From Chionoecetes opilio (Eukaryota > Arthropoda > Malacostraca > Decapoda > Majidae), in assembly GCA_016584305.1 (NCBI GenBank), contig JACEEZ010002726.1, forward strand, positions 38,338 to 102,337: a DNA stretch of 64,000 nt, written 5' to 3'. The notes under the pieces are model-generated. The model did no database searches. It was not told where the DNA came from and saw nothing but the letters and a program-made list of their open reading frames with translations. Shown one piece after another: positions 12,714-23,908 of the stretch (position 1 is the stretch's first letter; each line of letters starts with the position of its first letter). The position numbers were made by a program, and so were the translations under genes.

Positions 12714-13217
12714 CATAGATAACACTATAGTCGCCACCTGTACTGATGTCGCCAGCCACTATATATTAGGAATTATAGCATCACTACTGATTTGTATGTG
12801 CCACTGAAGATAATACACAGTAGTTTATATCATGACTGTATATCATGACTGACTGTATCTACCCTGTTTCAGTGTTGTTTTATGCTTTGTATCTGCAAGT
12901 ATAAACTGTTTCAAATTTCACTACTCATTTTATTTTCTCGGGGGACGACAGACACCAGCTGGCGGGAGGACATAAACACTAGCTGGCGATCTTAGTGTAG
13001 CCGTTACCAACGTCGCCACTCGGTTGATATTTTGGTAATTTGTCCATTTATATAGCCATAATATGACACAGATGAAGACACAAAATGACACAGACTCTCC
13101 AGATAGCCCCTTCTAACTTTCTTGAAATCATGGATGTAGAAATTTAAGTATTAACGCCACCAGACGTCTGTAAATAGAAGAAGAAAAACTTTGTCCTGGC
13201 GACTTTAGTGTTATGGT
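12714..13217 (+). mobile_element. CGTAGATAACAGT-TIR MITE, copy 2
   Basis: Diverged copy of 263-736: left end CATAGATAACACTATAGTCGCC, right end GGCGACTTTAGTGTTATGG. It contains a short internal duplication of ATCATGACTG near 12830. Confidence 0.72.
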
Positions 13218-13535
13218 AGGTAATAGCATCCCACACGCACTTCATAACCAATGTTTTCTCCTTTCGTTCCCCGTCTGTTATTTATAAGTCACTCTGCATG
13301 GAAGGATATTTTAGGCAGGTAAAAACGTGTTACCTGTTGAGATGGACGGCAAAAAAATGTGAGTCTTTATAAAGCGGTGACGGCGAAAGTAACACGACTT
13401 GCCCATAAACCCTCGGTGCCGCCAGCCATCAGGGGCGCCACGAGGCCTGAAGGGCGTGAGTTGCCTGTGGGAGGAGAGGGAAGGAAGTGAGGACGAGAGG
13501 GAGGGATATATAGTGGTGAAGGGACGAGGAAGGTA

Positions 13536-14592
13536 AGGGGTAGAGGAAGGGAGGAAGGGAGGGAGGGTAGTGGTGAAGGGGTAGAGGAAGGGAGGAGGGT
13601 AGTGGTGAAGGGGTAGAGGAAGGGAGGGAGGGTAGTGGTGAAGAGGTAGAGGAAGGGAGGGAGGGTAGTGGTGAAGGGGTAGAGGAAGGGAGGGAGGGTA
13701 GTGGTGAAGGGGTAGAGGAAGGGGGGGAGGGTAGTGGTGAAGGGTAGAGGAAGGGAGGGAGGGTAGTGGTGAAGGGGTAGAGGAAGGGAGGGAGGGTAGT
13801 GGTGAAGGGGTAGAGGAAGGGAGGGAGGGTAGTGGGAAGTGGGTAGAGAGAAGGGAGGGAGGGTAGTGGTGAAGGGTAGAGGAAGGGAGGGAGGGTAGTA
13901 GTGAAGGGGTAGAGGAAGGGAGGGAGGTAGTGGTGAAGGGGTAGAGGAAGGGAGGGAGGGTAGTGGTGAAGGGGTAGAGGAAGGGAGGGAGGGTAGTGGT
14001 GAAGGGGTAGAGGAAGGAGGGAGGGTAAGTGGTGAAGGGGTAGAGGGAAGGGAGGGAGGGTAGTGGTGAAGGGGTAGAGGAAGGGAGGGAGGGTAGTGGT
14101 GAAGGGTTAGAGGAAGGGAGGGAGCGTAGTGGTGAAGGGGTAGAGGAAGGGAGGAAGGGAGGGAGGGTAGTGGTGAAGGGGTAGAGGAAGGGAGAGAGGG
14201 TAGTGGTGAAGGGGTAGAGGAAAGGGAGGGAGGGTAGTGGTGAAGGGGTAGAGGAAGGGAGGGTAGTGGTGGAAGGGGTAGAGGAAGGGAGGGAGGGTAG
14301 TGGTGAAGGGGTAGAGGAAGGGAGGGAGGGTAGTGGTGAAGGGGTAGAGGAAGGGAGGGAGGGTAGTGGTGAAGGGGTAGAGGAAGGGAGGGAGGGTAGT
14401 GGTGAAGGGGTAGAGGAAGGGAGGGAGGGTAGTGGTGAAGGGGTAAGGAAGTGGAGGGAGGGTAGTGGTGAAGGGGTAGAGGAAGGGAGGGAGGGTAGTG
14501 GTGAAGGGGTAGAGGAAGGGAGGGAGGGTAGTGGTGAAGGGGTAGAGGAAGGGAGGGAGGGTAGTGGTGAAGGGGTAGAGGAAAGGAGGGAG
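13536..14592. repeat. 33-bp G-rich minisatellite, about 32 copies
   Basis: The unit is GTAGAGGAAGGGAGGGAGGG followed by TAGTGGTGAAGGG. Because 33 is a multiple of three, both strands show very long open frames (an 11-residue [11 protein letters not shown] period on +; Pro/Ser/Leu-rich on -). These are repeat translations, not genes. GGG runs at short spacing make G-quadruplexes plausible. Confidence 0.93.
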
Positions 14593-14785
14593 GATGGAAA
14601 AGAAGGCAGGAGGGCGGGAGAAATGCGAAAGACATGGAAAGTGTAAAGAACGAGAAGCAAGGAAAGGGAAGAAGTCATTTATGGTGTTAGGGTGTTAGGG
14701 TGTTAAGTATTAAGGGACGAAAAGAAGTAAGGATGTAAGAAAGATAAAGTGTTAGGTGTCCGTGAGAAGGAAAGGAGTAAAGAAG

Positions 14786-14935
14786 GAACCAAACCTAACC
14801 TAACCTAACTTAAACCTAACATAACATAACATAACTTAAACCTAATTGAACCTAACTTAAACCTAACATAACCTAACTTAAACCTAACTGAACCTAACTT
14901 AACTGAACCTAACCTAACGTAACCTTTCCTAACGA
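14786..14935. repeat. Degenerate interstitial CCTAA (arthropod telomere-type) repeats
   Basis: AACCTAACCTAAC tracts interrupted by AACTTAAACC and AACATAAC variants over about 150 bases. Arthropod telomeres are typically (TTAGG)n. The degeneracy argues for an old interstitial block rather than a chromosome end. Confidence 0.7.
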
Positions 14936-15257
14936 GGCTCTCATCCACAGAATCCATCCATCCCTTTCTTACTTTCCTCTTCCTTTCTTCCTCTTAGTAT
15001 TCATTCCATAAACTCCCTCGTTTGAATATCCTCTTCCTCTATTATATTTTTCCCTTCATATCTTCTTTACCTATCTTTATTCACAACTCAGAAACTCATT
15101 TCATCAACAAGCAAAAATGATAAGGAAGGAAGAAGTAAACATTAGAAAGGAATGGAAAAATAGGACTACCTCAGTTAGAATTAGTTGGGAAATTTAGTGA
15201 GCTATACGTGGAAGTCAATGGAATAGGTTTTGTAAGTTGTGTATTGTGGTGAGGGAA
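14936..15257. other. No recognisable feature
   Basis: T-rich then A-rich unique sequence without a supported frame. Confidence 0.4.
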
Positions 15258-15265
15258 GGAATGAG

Positions 15266-16002
15266 CATTGGTGGGCGCGATAACGAAAAAAATTATCACG
15301 ATAACCGATAAATCGATAACGATAACCTTATCAGCGATAACCGATAATCGATAACAGGCGATACATTTATAGCCCGGTAAGGCGATAACCGATAAATCGA
15401 TAAATCCAAAATTCCGATACTAGCGATAACGATATTGATATTTTAAATAAAAAAATCTTTATCCATAAGGGGAACTTATGCCGTAAAAGCACTACTAAAT
15501 TACAATAAAAATAGGATCAGTTTAGAATAGGGGTGTAAGTGTTCAAAACGTTAATAAAAGGATATTAAAGAATAGCACCGAATAGTACATACATTCATAT
15601 ACACGTGCACAACAAATTAGAACGGAAGAAGCACGGAAACAAGGGAAAAAAATCATCAAAGAACGCGTAAAACCGGGAGCGCGCAGGAGCAACACCTCCC
15701 CGTCCGACAGCTGGTGAGAGACTGAAGCTGAGCGAACGTTTTGAGAAGACGTCAAAACGGTTAGCTGGGTTTAGACCGTTGTTCGATTCCCAGCTCGGAC
15801 CTACCTATTTCTGCCTCCAAGGCACGCGCGGCTCGCCTCTGTGCTAAACTGGAACCAAAAAATAAAATTATCGATTATCGCTAGTTTGGAACCAAAAGTA
15901 TCGGCGATACCGATGAATCGATAACGCGGGAAAAAAATTATCGCATAACTGATAACCCGATATCGTTATCGCGATAAATTATCGCGATAACGCCCACCTA
16001 TG
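15266..16002. mobile_element. hAT-like non-autonomous element with CGATAA arrays
   Basis: The ends are CATTGGTGGGCGCGATAACG and the complement of CATAGGTGGGCGTTATCGCG. They are flanked by a perfect 8-bp target duplication GGAATGAG (15258-15265 and 16003-16010), the length used by hAT transposases. Both subterminal regions are filled with CGATAACC/CGATAA motifs, likely transposase-binding sites. The core has a possible pol III B box (GTTCGATTCCC, near 15781). No transposase is encoded. Confidence 0.85.
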
Positions 16003-16010
16003 GGAATGAG

Positions 16011-16985
16011 GTAGCATATGAAGGTGTGTGTGAGGGTTTGAAGTGTGAGGAAGTGTGTGAAGAGTGAGTGTGAACGAAATACAGTAGTAGTGTGAGAGAG
16101 AAAATATGAGACAAAATCACTAACAAATATAGCTCTTTTAGGCCATCGTAAATCTCCCAAAGACAAAAATTTTCACTCATAACTTTCCTGCGGTACTACA
16201 TTACGTATTAACAAAACTTTGAGGGGGAAAAAGGGGAGCAATATATCCCATTTGAATAGCAAATTAGGGAAACATTATAAACCTAAGGTAATTACGTTAA
16301 CCCCAAAGAAGGTGAGGCCAGCGTGGGTGAGTGGGCCGCGGATGACATGGAAGCAGCGATGGGTGATAGTGAGGCGGATGACGGTGTGGGTGGCGGTGGA
16401 TGAATAGCGATGGGGCAGATAGAGGAGGCTTTGTGGATTACCTGACTTCATTATCATCCAAATGTCGATGATTTAGTGAAGATAAACGGTCGAGTAACAA
16501 GTCGATGAAGGTTGTGGTCCATTGTTGAAGATTAAATCGCCAGACCAAACATTGTGATGCTTGAAATACTGCTTGGCGAGGAGGTGGATGTTCTAAACTA
16601 CCTTCAGCTGCTAATTGCGTCTTCTTATCTAAGTGTGAGGGTGACTCTAACCTACTTCGTCATGCAATTAAATGGTGTACTGGATGAATGAGATAGAGCA
16701 GACAATCAGGTTGTAGGTATGTCGAAGGTTTTTTCCTGATATATATCAATGATCTACTATCCATTTCAAACCCTATGAGGCATCGTTTTTCGCAAATATC
16801 TTCTAAACAAACAGTTGGATCAAAATGACAGTTTGGCACAGCTTGTCTGACACCGTCCCCTAATTTATGGCAGTAGAGTGCATTGCCAAGTGTGTTTAAT
16901 GAAGGAGTTTACTCTTGGCTTTGACGGCGAAGCTGGCAAGAGCCGAGTAGACATTCGGATAGGGTTAGGTTTGAGGTGACGTAAT
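16011..16985. other. No recognisable gene
   Basis: Short frames of about 60 codons occur on both strands (16219-16407 +, 16275-16457 -) without motifs. Nothing else is recognised. Confidence 0.4.
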
Positions 16986-17093
16986 TGTGACGTGTATCAA
17001 GCCACGCCCTCATTCTCCACTCCCGGCTTCCCCTCCCTCCCTCCTTGCCTTCCTCCACCCCCGTACCCCCGTACCCCCCCCTTCCCCCCCCCT

Positions 17094-17199
<106 letters not shown>

Positions 17200-17527
17200 C
17201 ACTTGCGTTGTACATAAGATATGACGCCATGCACATGTTACTTGTCTATAATAGCAGATAACCCGAAAGTATATGCTAAGTATGGTAGGGTGTTTATGCC
17301 CACGACAGTGATACCTATTCCAGCGTAATTGACTGTTGCTTAAGTGTTGTATGAGGTTTGTTGGGTAATTATACAACCATTGAAAGTTGTATATGACCCT
17401 CTTTCCCAGAGGCCTCGATGTGCGTATGATGGGATGAGGTAGCTGTGGCTTGATCATTTATAGGACATCGGGTTGGAGTCGGAAAGAATTAATGTGGAAA
17501 TGGAGCGGGGATGCAAGAGCAGAGTAA

Positions 17528-17795
17528 AGCCCGGTTCCCACCATCCCGCTTGTACGGCCGCCATACAACAACAATGACGTCACCATCATCACCGCTTGAG
17601 TGGTATTTGTTGTAACTGGGCACAGTTGGCAACTCCGCTCGAGCGGACACCGCCGAGCGGGAGAGATGACTTGAATTTAACTTTGTACGGCGGCCGTACA
17701 GCGGTACGGCGGTGCGGTAGACTTTGTTGTAACGTCATTGTGACGTCTTTGTTGTTGTACGGCGGCCGTACAAGCGGGATGGTGGGAGCCGGGCT
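17528..17795. mobile_element. TAA-flanked MITE (PIF/Harbinger-like)
   Basis: Terminal inverted repeats of about 37 bp begin AGCCCGGTTCCCACCATCCC. TAA is duplicated at 17525-17527 and 17796-17798, consistent with the 3-bp TWA target of PIF/Harbinger. The interior carries repeated GTACGGCGGCCGTAC palindromes and a TGACGTCA site (17575-17582). Confidence 0.72.
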
Positions 17796-17815
17796 TAAGA
17801 ACGTGAAACAAATGT

Positions 17816-17945
17816 CAATTACGAAATACATAAATACATTAATCCTGACGTTAGGAGCGTCGACAGCGATGACGGAGATGAGCTGTTTCTCCATACTGAT
17901 GATGATTAAAATAAAATATACGGTCAGCTATATGTATTATTAATC
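17816..17945 (+). pseudogene. Truncated copy of the acidic-tail coding exon
   Basis: The reading VNYEIHKYINPDVRSVDSDD continues to a DDD-stop end and matches the C-terminus and 3' flank of the candidate exon at 22974-23174. Only the last about 31 codons are present. The upstream part is replaced by the end of a TAA-flanked MITE (17528-17795) plus about 20 bases. It is a partial duplicate that cannot be expressed on its own. Confidence 0.5.
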
Positions 17946-18383
17946 CACCCAACACATACCTGATGTCTATCTTTGTCTGACGAACAGCGTTCTTGTAGAC
18001 ATGTGTTAAAAATTCATTGCAGACAAAGATAGACATCGGGTATATGTTCGGTGGATTTTTTGTTTATGTTGAGTTTAGTATGTTTCTTTACTAATCTAGA
18101 CATGCTGATTACGAATATGACATTGGTTTTGACACAGTGTCAATATTTTTTGTATAAAAGGCAGAATGACACTTTTTCAAATTTGTTGTGCTATTTTTGG
18201 GGATTTATGTATTTAACATAACATTTCAATATTCAAATTGAATTTAATGAATCCATAGATTTATATATATGTTATATATATTAAACAGAATAACTGTGTA
18301 TATTTAAACCATATAAAGGGTTGTTAAAACTTGCAACAATCCACACAAAAAAACAGAGAAGCTAGCATTCCTGAATGCAAAAT

Positions 18384-18935
18384 TGTCAGTCAGTAATCAC
18401 TCCTAACATATATATTAACTTGCATAGCTATTACTAGTGAATTACACCTAATTATCAAACAAGTGTCACACGTATTATAACTTCCATACAGGATATTTTC
18501 ATGTACTTAACATGAAATGAACCAGTGTATTTTTAGAAACATCATGATCATATAATCATGTACATATAATGCATTTAGAAGTATATGTATCTTTTACAAG
18601 TTAGCCATGAGAACAAAGGATGGCTCAACCTTTTGTTAGACCAAGGAAGTGGATCACAAAACAAATGTACCTAAGTCAGTTGTTATGGCTAGCATAAATG
18701 ATAACGTCATCTCGTGACGAAAGCAGGAAACGGGAGGAACGAGTGGACAGAAGCTCAAGCAGGAGAAGGAAGGGAGAACATCTCGGATCACGGCACTACC
18801 AGGACGCACCTCTCAAGCGCTCCTCTTAAACTCCCTGGCTGTGTTCAAGACATTCATTGTACTGGTTGTAATCTCTACGCTTCTTATTGGACTCTAAATA
18901 AATATGTACGAAATTGAACATACATATTTAACTCA
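18384..18935 (+). repeat. 5' long terminal (or pseudo-terminal) repeat, 552 bp
   Basis: Starts TGTCAGTC and ends TTAACTCA. It matches 20465-21016 with only about three differences over equal length. An AATAAA lies near its end (about 18896), as expected of the R region. A 67-codon frame inside both copies has no motif. Confidence 0.85.
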
Positions 18936-20464
18936 ACTTATTTCCTTACTTTCCTCATTTAAAGGAATTTTTACGCACTTAATGTTGAAATACATTAATT
19001 ACTTGCATGACATTGCTATGTATTAACATACATACTAACTTACTTATTGTTACCATACCATATTTAATTGCATGAAATACTAACACACTTATTTGTTACA
19101 CTAGTTACACATTTTTACTTGACTGCATTCCTTACGTATTAAATGCATACATGAATTACATGAATCATTCACTACAGGAATGATTTACATACGTTCTTCC
19201 TGTTGTACCACGATCACTATTTGATTGATAGGATTGTGTACTTACTAACATACTAATCTAGGTACTATATGCATGACAAGCAGTTACTCTATAACTCTTT
19301 ACACATCTGCATGACGCACGTGACGTACGATCACACATCTCTTTGAACTACATTCTGCTCACATGTATTGCCTATGTACAACTAACTAACCATTTATCCT
19401 TACTTACTAACAAATTCAAACTCGCAGAGAAGTTACGTGACTACTTGTCTTAATACAGACCTCAGAAAATATTGATTGATCACAGATAACCTTATCTCTC
19501 ATAACATTGTTCGCCAATGACGAATAAAAATCCATTAAATTTCTCTGCCAGTCAGTTTTTACACTCGCTGATGTCAATTTATTTTCTACAATAACTTTGC
19601 ATTATTTTCATTTATGTATAAAACTTACTTAAAAGTTACTACAGACTTATGATGTTTGGCAAACTTAGATTTGCCCACACACAATGCAACCACATTACTG
19701 TGTATCCAGCGATGTCACTACCTATGTTATTTATCCATTTTGACTATTACATATTTACATATTACTAGGTTACTTACACCACAGTTACCCACACTGATAC
19801 ACCCACACAGATTGTATCAGGCGAGGTCTTGTCAATTTTTCTCCTGATATTTCTACAGTCCATTACATTCTTTTACTGACACAGTACTATTACTATAATA
19901 GTAGGTACATAAATTGTTATACTATGCACACAGTAGCAGCTCTACAATCAGTCGAGCCTTCGTCATTACTTGACACATTCAGGGTTTTTAACCCTGAATT
20001 TTAACCCCTTTTTTACTTGACGATTTAATTTACAATTTCATTACTTGAAATTTTAAGTTCTCAATTTTTCCATGTAATTTTAACAGCTACTTTCGCTGAC
20101 AGTTGAGTTTGCTAGCTACCGTCTACGGTACACGTACACTTGCTACACCTTACACTTGACATTTCTTAACAGTGATATTTGCACATTGTGGATTTACCCA
20201 CGCTAGTACTGACACATATATATAATTTTACTTGGCCATGTAATTTTTCTTTTATGTTGAACAACAAGTTATCCATTATTTTCCATATTTTTCTGTGTAT
20301 TTAGCTCAGATTTTACTCACTTTTAGCGATAGGAATTAAGCTTTGGGAAGTTTAGAGTTTATATTTTATATGTATTTAGCCTTTAGTTAGGTGTACCATT
20401 TGTTATTCCCTAGCTAATTCTTATGTGCCTAATTTGAGGACAAATTATATAGCGGCCCGAGCAA

Positions 20465-21016
20465 TGTCAGTCTGTAATCACTCCTAACATATATATTAAC
20501 TTGCATAACTATTACTAGTGAATTACACCTAATTATCAAACAAGTGTCACACGTATTATAACTTCCATACAGGATATTTTCATGTACTTAACATGAAATG
20601 AACCAGTGTATTTTTAGAAACATCATGATCATATAATCATGTACATATAATGCATTTAGAAGTATATGTATCTTTTACAAGTTAGCCATGAGAACAAAGG
20701 ATGGCTCAACCTTTTGTTAGACCAAGGAAGTGGATCACAAAACAAATGTACCTAAGTCAGTTGTTATGGCTAGCATAAATGATAACGTCATCTCGTGACG
20801 AAAGCAGGAAACGGGAGGAACGAGTGGACAGAAGCTCAAGCAGGAGAAGGAAGGGAGAACATCTCGGATCACGGCACTACCAGGACGCACCTCTCAAGCG
20901 CTCCTCTTAAACTCCCTGGCTGTGTTCAAGACATTCATTGTACTGGTTGTAATCTCTACGCTTCTTATTGGACTCTAAATAAATATGTACGAAACTGAAC
21001 ATACATATTTAACTCA
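20465..21016 (+). repeat. 3' long terminal (or pseudo-terminal) repeat, 552 bp
   Basis: Near-identical partner of 18384-18935. Confidence 0.85.
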
Positions 21017-21517
21017 ACCAAATAAGTCTACTAATATACACGACTTATAAAATTCTAGCATTCCTGCTTGGACTATAAGGAGGTTATACAAAGTATTCTT
21101 GTTTTCTCTGTCTATGGGATAGTAGAGCAGATGACCAACACTATCACAGAAGAGAATGGCCTGTCAGAAGGGAATTAACTCCTGGTACATACAATGTATG
21201 TATGCTCTTGTTCAAAGAGAGAAGATATTGCTGCCATCACTTCACATAAAGCTTGGCCTTGTGGAACAGTTTATCAAAGCATTAAGTCCAGAAAGTGAAG
21301 CCCTTAAACATGTCCGTTTAATGTTCCCAAAATTGTCTGAGGCCAAAGTCAAAGGTGGCATCTTCATTGAGCCACAAATTAGACAGATGTTGGTATCTAA
21401 AGATTTGGAAGACAAAATGTCAACTGTTGAAAAAAATGCATGACAAGCATTTCGGCTAGTAGTACAAGGGTTCCTGGGAAACAACAAGTCTGAGAACTAC
21501 AAAAAGCTGGTGGAAAA

Positions 21518-21860
21518 TTTAATTACGAGCGAGCGCGAAGCGCTCGTGAGTCCTCACTCACTCGGATTTTTCCGGGTTAAGCGGCCGACCCGGCCGACCA
21601 TCACGCTTTTCAGGAGCGTATATCTTTGGAATCCCGCTTCCGATTGACAAGCGGTCTTCGCTTTCTGATACAATCCCTACAGTTTCAGCGTAAAAAGGCA
21701 AAGGTAAATGCAGTTTAGATGACAGCAGACAAATTTCCTTGCTATCGAGTCCGGGTGACTCTCCCGCCGCACGCACGCCGCACCCAAAACCCGCCGCACG
21801 TGCGCACGTGCGGCGGGTTTCTACGGGCTCGCTCGTCCTTCGCCGATTAAGGCGTTTTAC
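21518..21860. mobile_element. GC-rich insert with a 34-bp perfect palindrome
   Basis: This segment interrupts the decayed gene between KKLVENL and MSIKCHLH. It is far richer in GC than its surroundings. Near its ends are inverted ACGAGCGAGC motifs (about 21524 and 21829). A perfect palindrome centred on CGCACGTGCGCACGTGCG spans 21787-21820. No open frame of note. Origin unknown. Confidence 0.5.
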
Positions 21861-22027
21861 TGGTTGTATGTTATAGAGAACTTGGCTGCAAAATGTCAAT
21901 AAAATGCCACTTGCATTCACACTTGGACTTATTAACAGAGACAAGTTGGGACACGTGAGTGAAGAGCATGGTGAACGTTTCCATCAAGACATTTAAACTA
22001 TGGATAAGAGATATCAGGGGAGATGGG

Positions 22028-22374
22028 TTTTTTTTTTTTTTTTTTTTTTTTACATTTGTGCCTATAGCGCCTGTAGGCAGTGGTGACCCAGGGCTCGGAT
22101 GGTAGGCTCTGGAGGCTCACTTGAGGGCTGTGATGGTTGGTCCTCGCCCGTGGTGGCGCAGGCAGGATTTTTATAGTGACGCTTGTAGAGGCTATGCCGC
22201 CCCCCTGTGTTCTCCGATGCACTCGCAATCCAAGGTAGAGTTGATGGGCAGGGCATGTGGGTGTTCTTAGGCCACTCGACGATGCAGAAAGGTTTTGGTT
22301 TTCTTCGGGGATCGAACTTGGGTCACTGAGAACGCCAGTCGGAGACGCTAACTACTCCGCTACCGCCTCCCCCC
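22028..22374 (-). mobile_element. tRNA-derived SINE, copy 1
   Basis: On the - strand: a pol III A box (GTAGCGGAGTAGTTAGCG), a B box (AGTTCGATCCCC), a family core (TTTCTGCATCGTCGAGTGGCC), a second module ending AGGCGCTATAGGCAC, and an A tail seen here as about 24 T. Related copies are at 34372-35462 (split) and 63272-63602. It is inserted in the decayed gene. Confidence 0.82.
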
Positions 22375-22470
22375 AATGAATAAAGCTATGATGGGCGACT
22401 ACGTGTGGGGTTTGATTCCAGATGACCCTAGGGTACACAAAAGAACATCCCGTTCAAGTGTTCACTTTTA

Positions 22471-22973
22471 GCGTTAAGTATTGCTCAATTTCATTAGTAG
22501 CAAGTGTAGGAAAAGAAATCTGTTCTCTGATGTTTTATGCCTTCATTGCAAGAGAATTTTTTTTTCTTATTTCATTTATTTACTTAGGAAATGTAGTGTA
22601 TATGAACATTTCATCTTTTCTTTATTTATGATAAAACTATTAATGCTAGAAACAAAATGTGGTCATTTTTGGAATAAGCAGACTCGAATACATGTATAAA
22701 CAGACCATTTTGTTTTCCTTTCATTATTTCCTTAGGAAATGTAATGTATATAAAAATTTTATCTCTTGATTTTTGGTAAAATTTCTGAGATTATGTAAAT
22801 TAATGTATTCGTTATTCATGATAAAATTATTGATGCTAGAAGAAAAATAAGGTCTTTTTTGGAATCAGCAGACTCGAATACTTATAAAAACAGTTACAAA
22901 TTCAGATAAACAAAAAAATCGCCAAAATTTTGTTGCCCAGTGATAATGCTTATAACTGACCATATATTTTATT
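22471..22973. repeat. Imperfect tandem duplication, AT-rich
   Basis: The stretch around 22570-22705 (CTTAGGAAATGTAGTGTATA ... AGCAGACTCGAATAC) is repeated diverged at 22725-22895. No coding potential. Confidence 0.55.
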
Positions 22974-23174
22974 TTAATCATCATCAGTATCGGGAAACAG
23001 CTCATCTCCGTCATCGCTGTCGACGCTCCTAACGTCAGGATTAATGTACTTATGTATTTCGTAATTGACATGCGTGATGGTCTGGGCGGCTCCCATGACG
23101 CCAACGCCCATTAGCCTACTTGAACCTGACGAGGGAGTGCATGATTGATTGGCCTCGTCATTGAGAACTTCCCG
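22974..23174 (-). CDS. Candidate terminal coding exon of an unrecognised protein
   Basis: Read on the - strand, an AG acceptor (after a pyrimidine-rich run, at 23175-23176) is followed by 66 codons and a TAA stop. They start REVLNDEANQS, pass VNYEIHKYINPDVRSV and end in an acidic DSDDGDELFPDTDDD tail. An AATAAA overlaps the end. The last 31 codons are repeated almost exactly near 17816-17910 on the + strand with mainly silent or mild changes, which suggests a real multicopy coding sequence, possibly the accessory protein of a DNA transposon. No upstream exon was found. Function unknown. Confidence 0.4.
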   Translation of the reverse strand, partial: REVLNDEANQSCTPSSGSSRLMGVGVMGAAQTITHVNYEIHKYINPDVRSVDSDDGDELFPDTDDD

Positions 23175-23908
23175 CTGCGAGATAGATAATAGGAGATAAA
23201 AAGATAACATAGACAGGACCTTGAACAATAGTTATACGTCGCGGTGCCTTGTCGATCATTCCCGTCACCGCCTCCCAGCCGGCCGCTCACATTAAAGACG
23301 TGCAACATTTTGTGAAGGTGAGAAATGTTTTATTGACAAAAAATGCAGTCTATAGAAAATTCTTAAGGTTTTGCAAACATATCAGGTTTTATACGTGAAG
23401 ACACACTAGTTTACAACACGTGAGAAAGCAACAAGAACTTTGAGTGCCAATGTTGTGGAGCCGTGCATGCTTGGCGCCATCAGACTTGGCGGACGATGGA
23501 AAACAGATCAAGAAGACTCTGCCAACATTTGTGTAATTACAACTTTGTCATCAACCTTGAGTGGTTTCATCACTGACGTAACACCTTCCAACTGTACCAA
23601 AAAATGTCGTAGATATTGCGTAAAAGCCACTGATCACCGTATCTGAATTATGAAATAATCATTCATCATGTTATGTATTGACCTTACAGCATAACCATAC
23701 CGATCAAACTTGTGTGTCACGTGATTAGCAGTGCATAAAATGGATTTGGTTCGTGTGATCCACAAGTGTGATCTTCTCCATGGTACATGAAGCAGAAGTG
23801 TGAGTGCGTTGCTATCTATCAGGGTCGCATCCGTTTCTGGAAGGATGTGGATCTCACCAGTTAGTACGTTAGGTTGAGGTCTTTCAGTACACATGAGTTA
23901 GAGTCAGT
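23175..23908. other. Interval up to the gap, no supported gene
   Basis: A 68-codon frame (23440-23646, +, MSANVVEPCMLGAIRLGG) shows no motif. The sequence runs into the assembly gap. Confidence 0.35.

Larger units (their letters stand above)
18374..21054 (+). mobile_element. Recent non-coding element with long direct terminal repeats
   Basis: Two 552-bp direct repeats bracket about 1.5 kb that holds no gag or pol frames and is strikingly poor in G on the + strand. No clear tRNA primer site or polypurine tract adjoins the repeats. The 12-mer CTAGCATTCCTG occurs at 18362-18373 and 21055-21066, outside short asymmetric extensions (10 and 38 bp). That fits a 12-bp target duplication as in Penelope-like elements, while the TG...CA ends fit a large-retrotransposon derivative. 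The near identity of the repeats implies recent insertion. Confidence 0.6.
21068..22470 (+). pseudogene. Decayed multicopy arthropod gene of unknown function
   Basis: Pieces in order read FLCLWDSRADDQHY and EWPVRRELTPGTYNV (before 21190), REKILLPSLHIKLGLVEQFI, LMFPKLSEAKVKGGIF, an in-frame TGA where a Trp is expected (21440-21442), FLGNNKSENYKKLVENL, then after an insert MSIKCHLHSHLDL, SEEHGERFHQDI, a stop, MDKRYQGRW, then after a SINE AMMGDYVWGLIPDDPRVHK. From memory these match a protein family repeated in many arthropod genomes; its function is unknown. The copy carries stops, at least one frameshift, a GC-rich insert and a SINE, so it is dead. Confidence 0.75.

Noticed and set aside
13311..14678. 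Open frames of 455 and 422 codons on the - strand, Pro/Ser/Leu-rich
   Set aside because: They are translations of the 33-bp minisatellite; the period is a multiple of three, so every frame lacking a stop stays open.
14786..14935. A true telomere end
   Set aside because: The CCTAA units are degenerate and surrounded by ordinary interspersed sequence on both sides.
18690..18740. Hammerhead-ribozyme-like stretch (TGATAACGTC ... GACGAAAG) in the terminal repeat
   Set aside because: The stem CGTC/GACG and GAAA are present but the obligatory CUGANGA core is not matched and no third stem was found; a covariance search is needed.
18714..18917. 67-codon frame repeated identically at 20795-20998 (MTKAGNGRNEWTEAQAGEG)
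   Set aside because: The identity is explained by the direct terminal repeats; no motif or independent conservation supports a gene.
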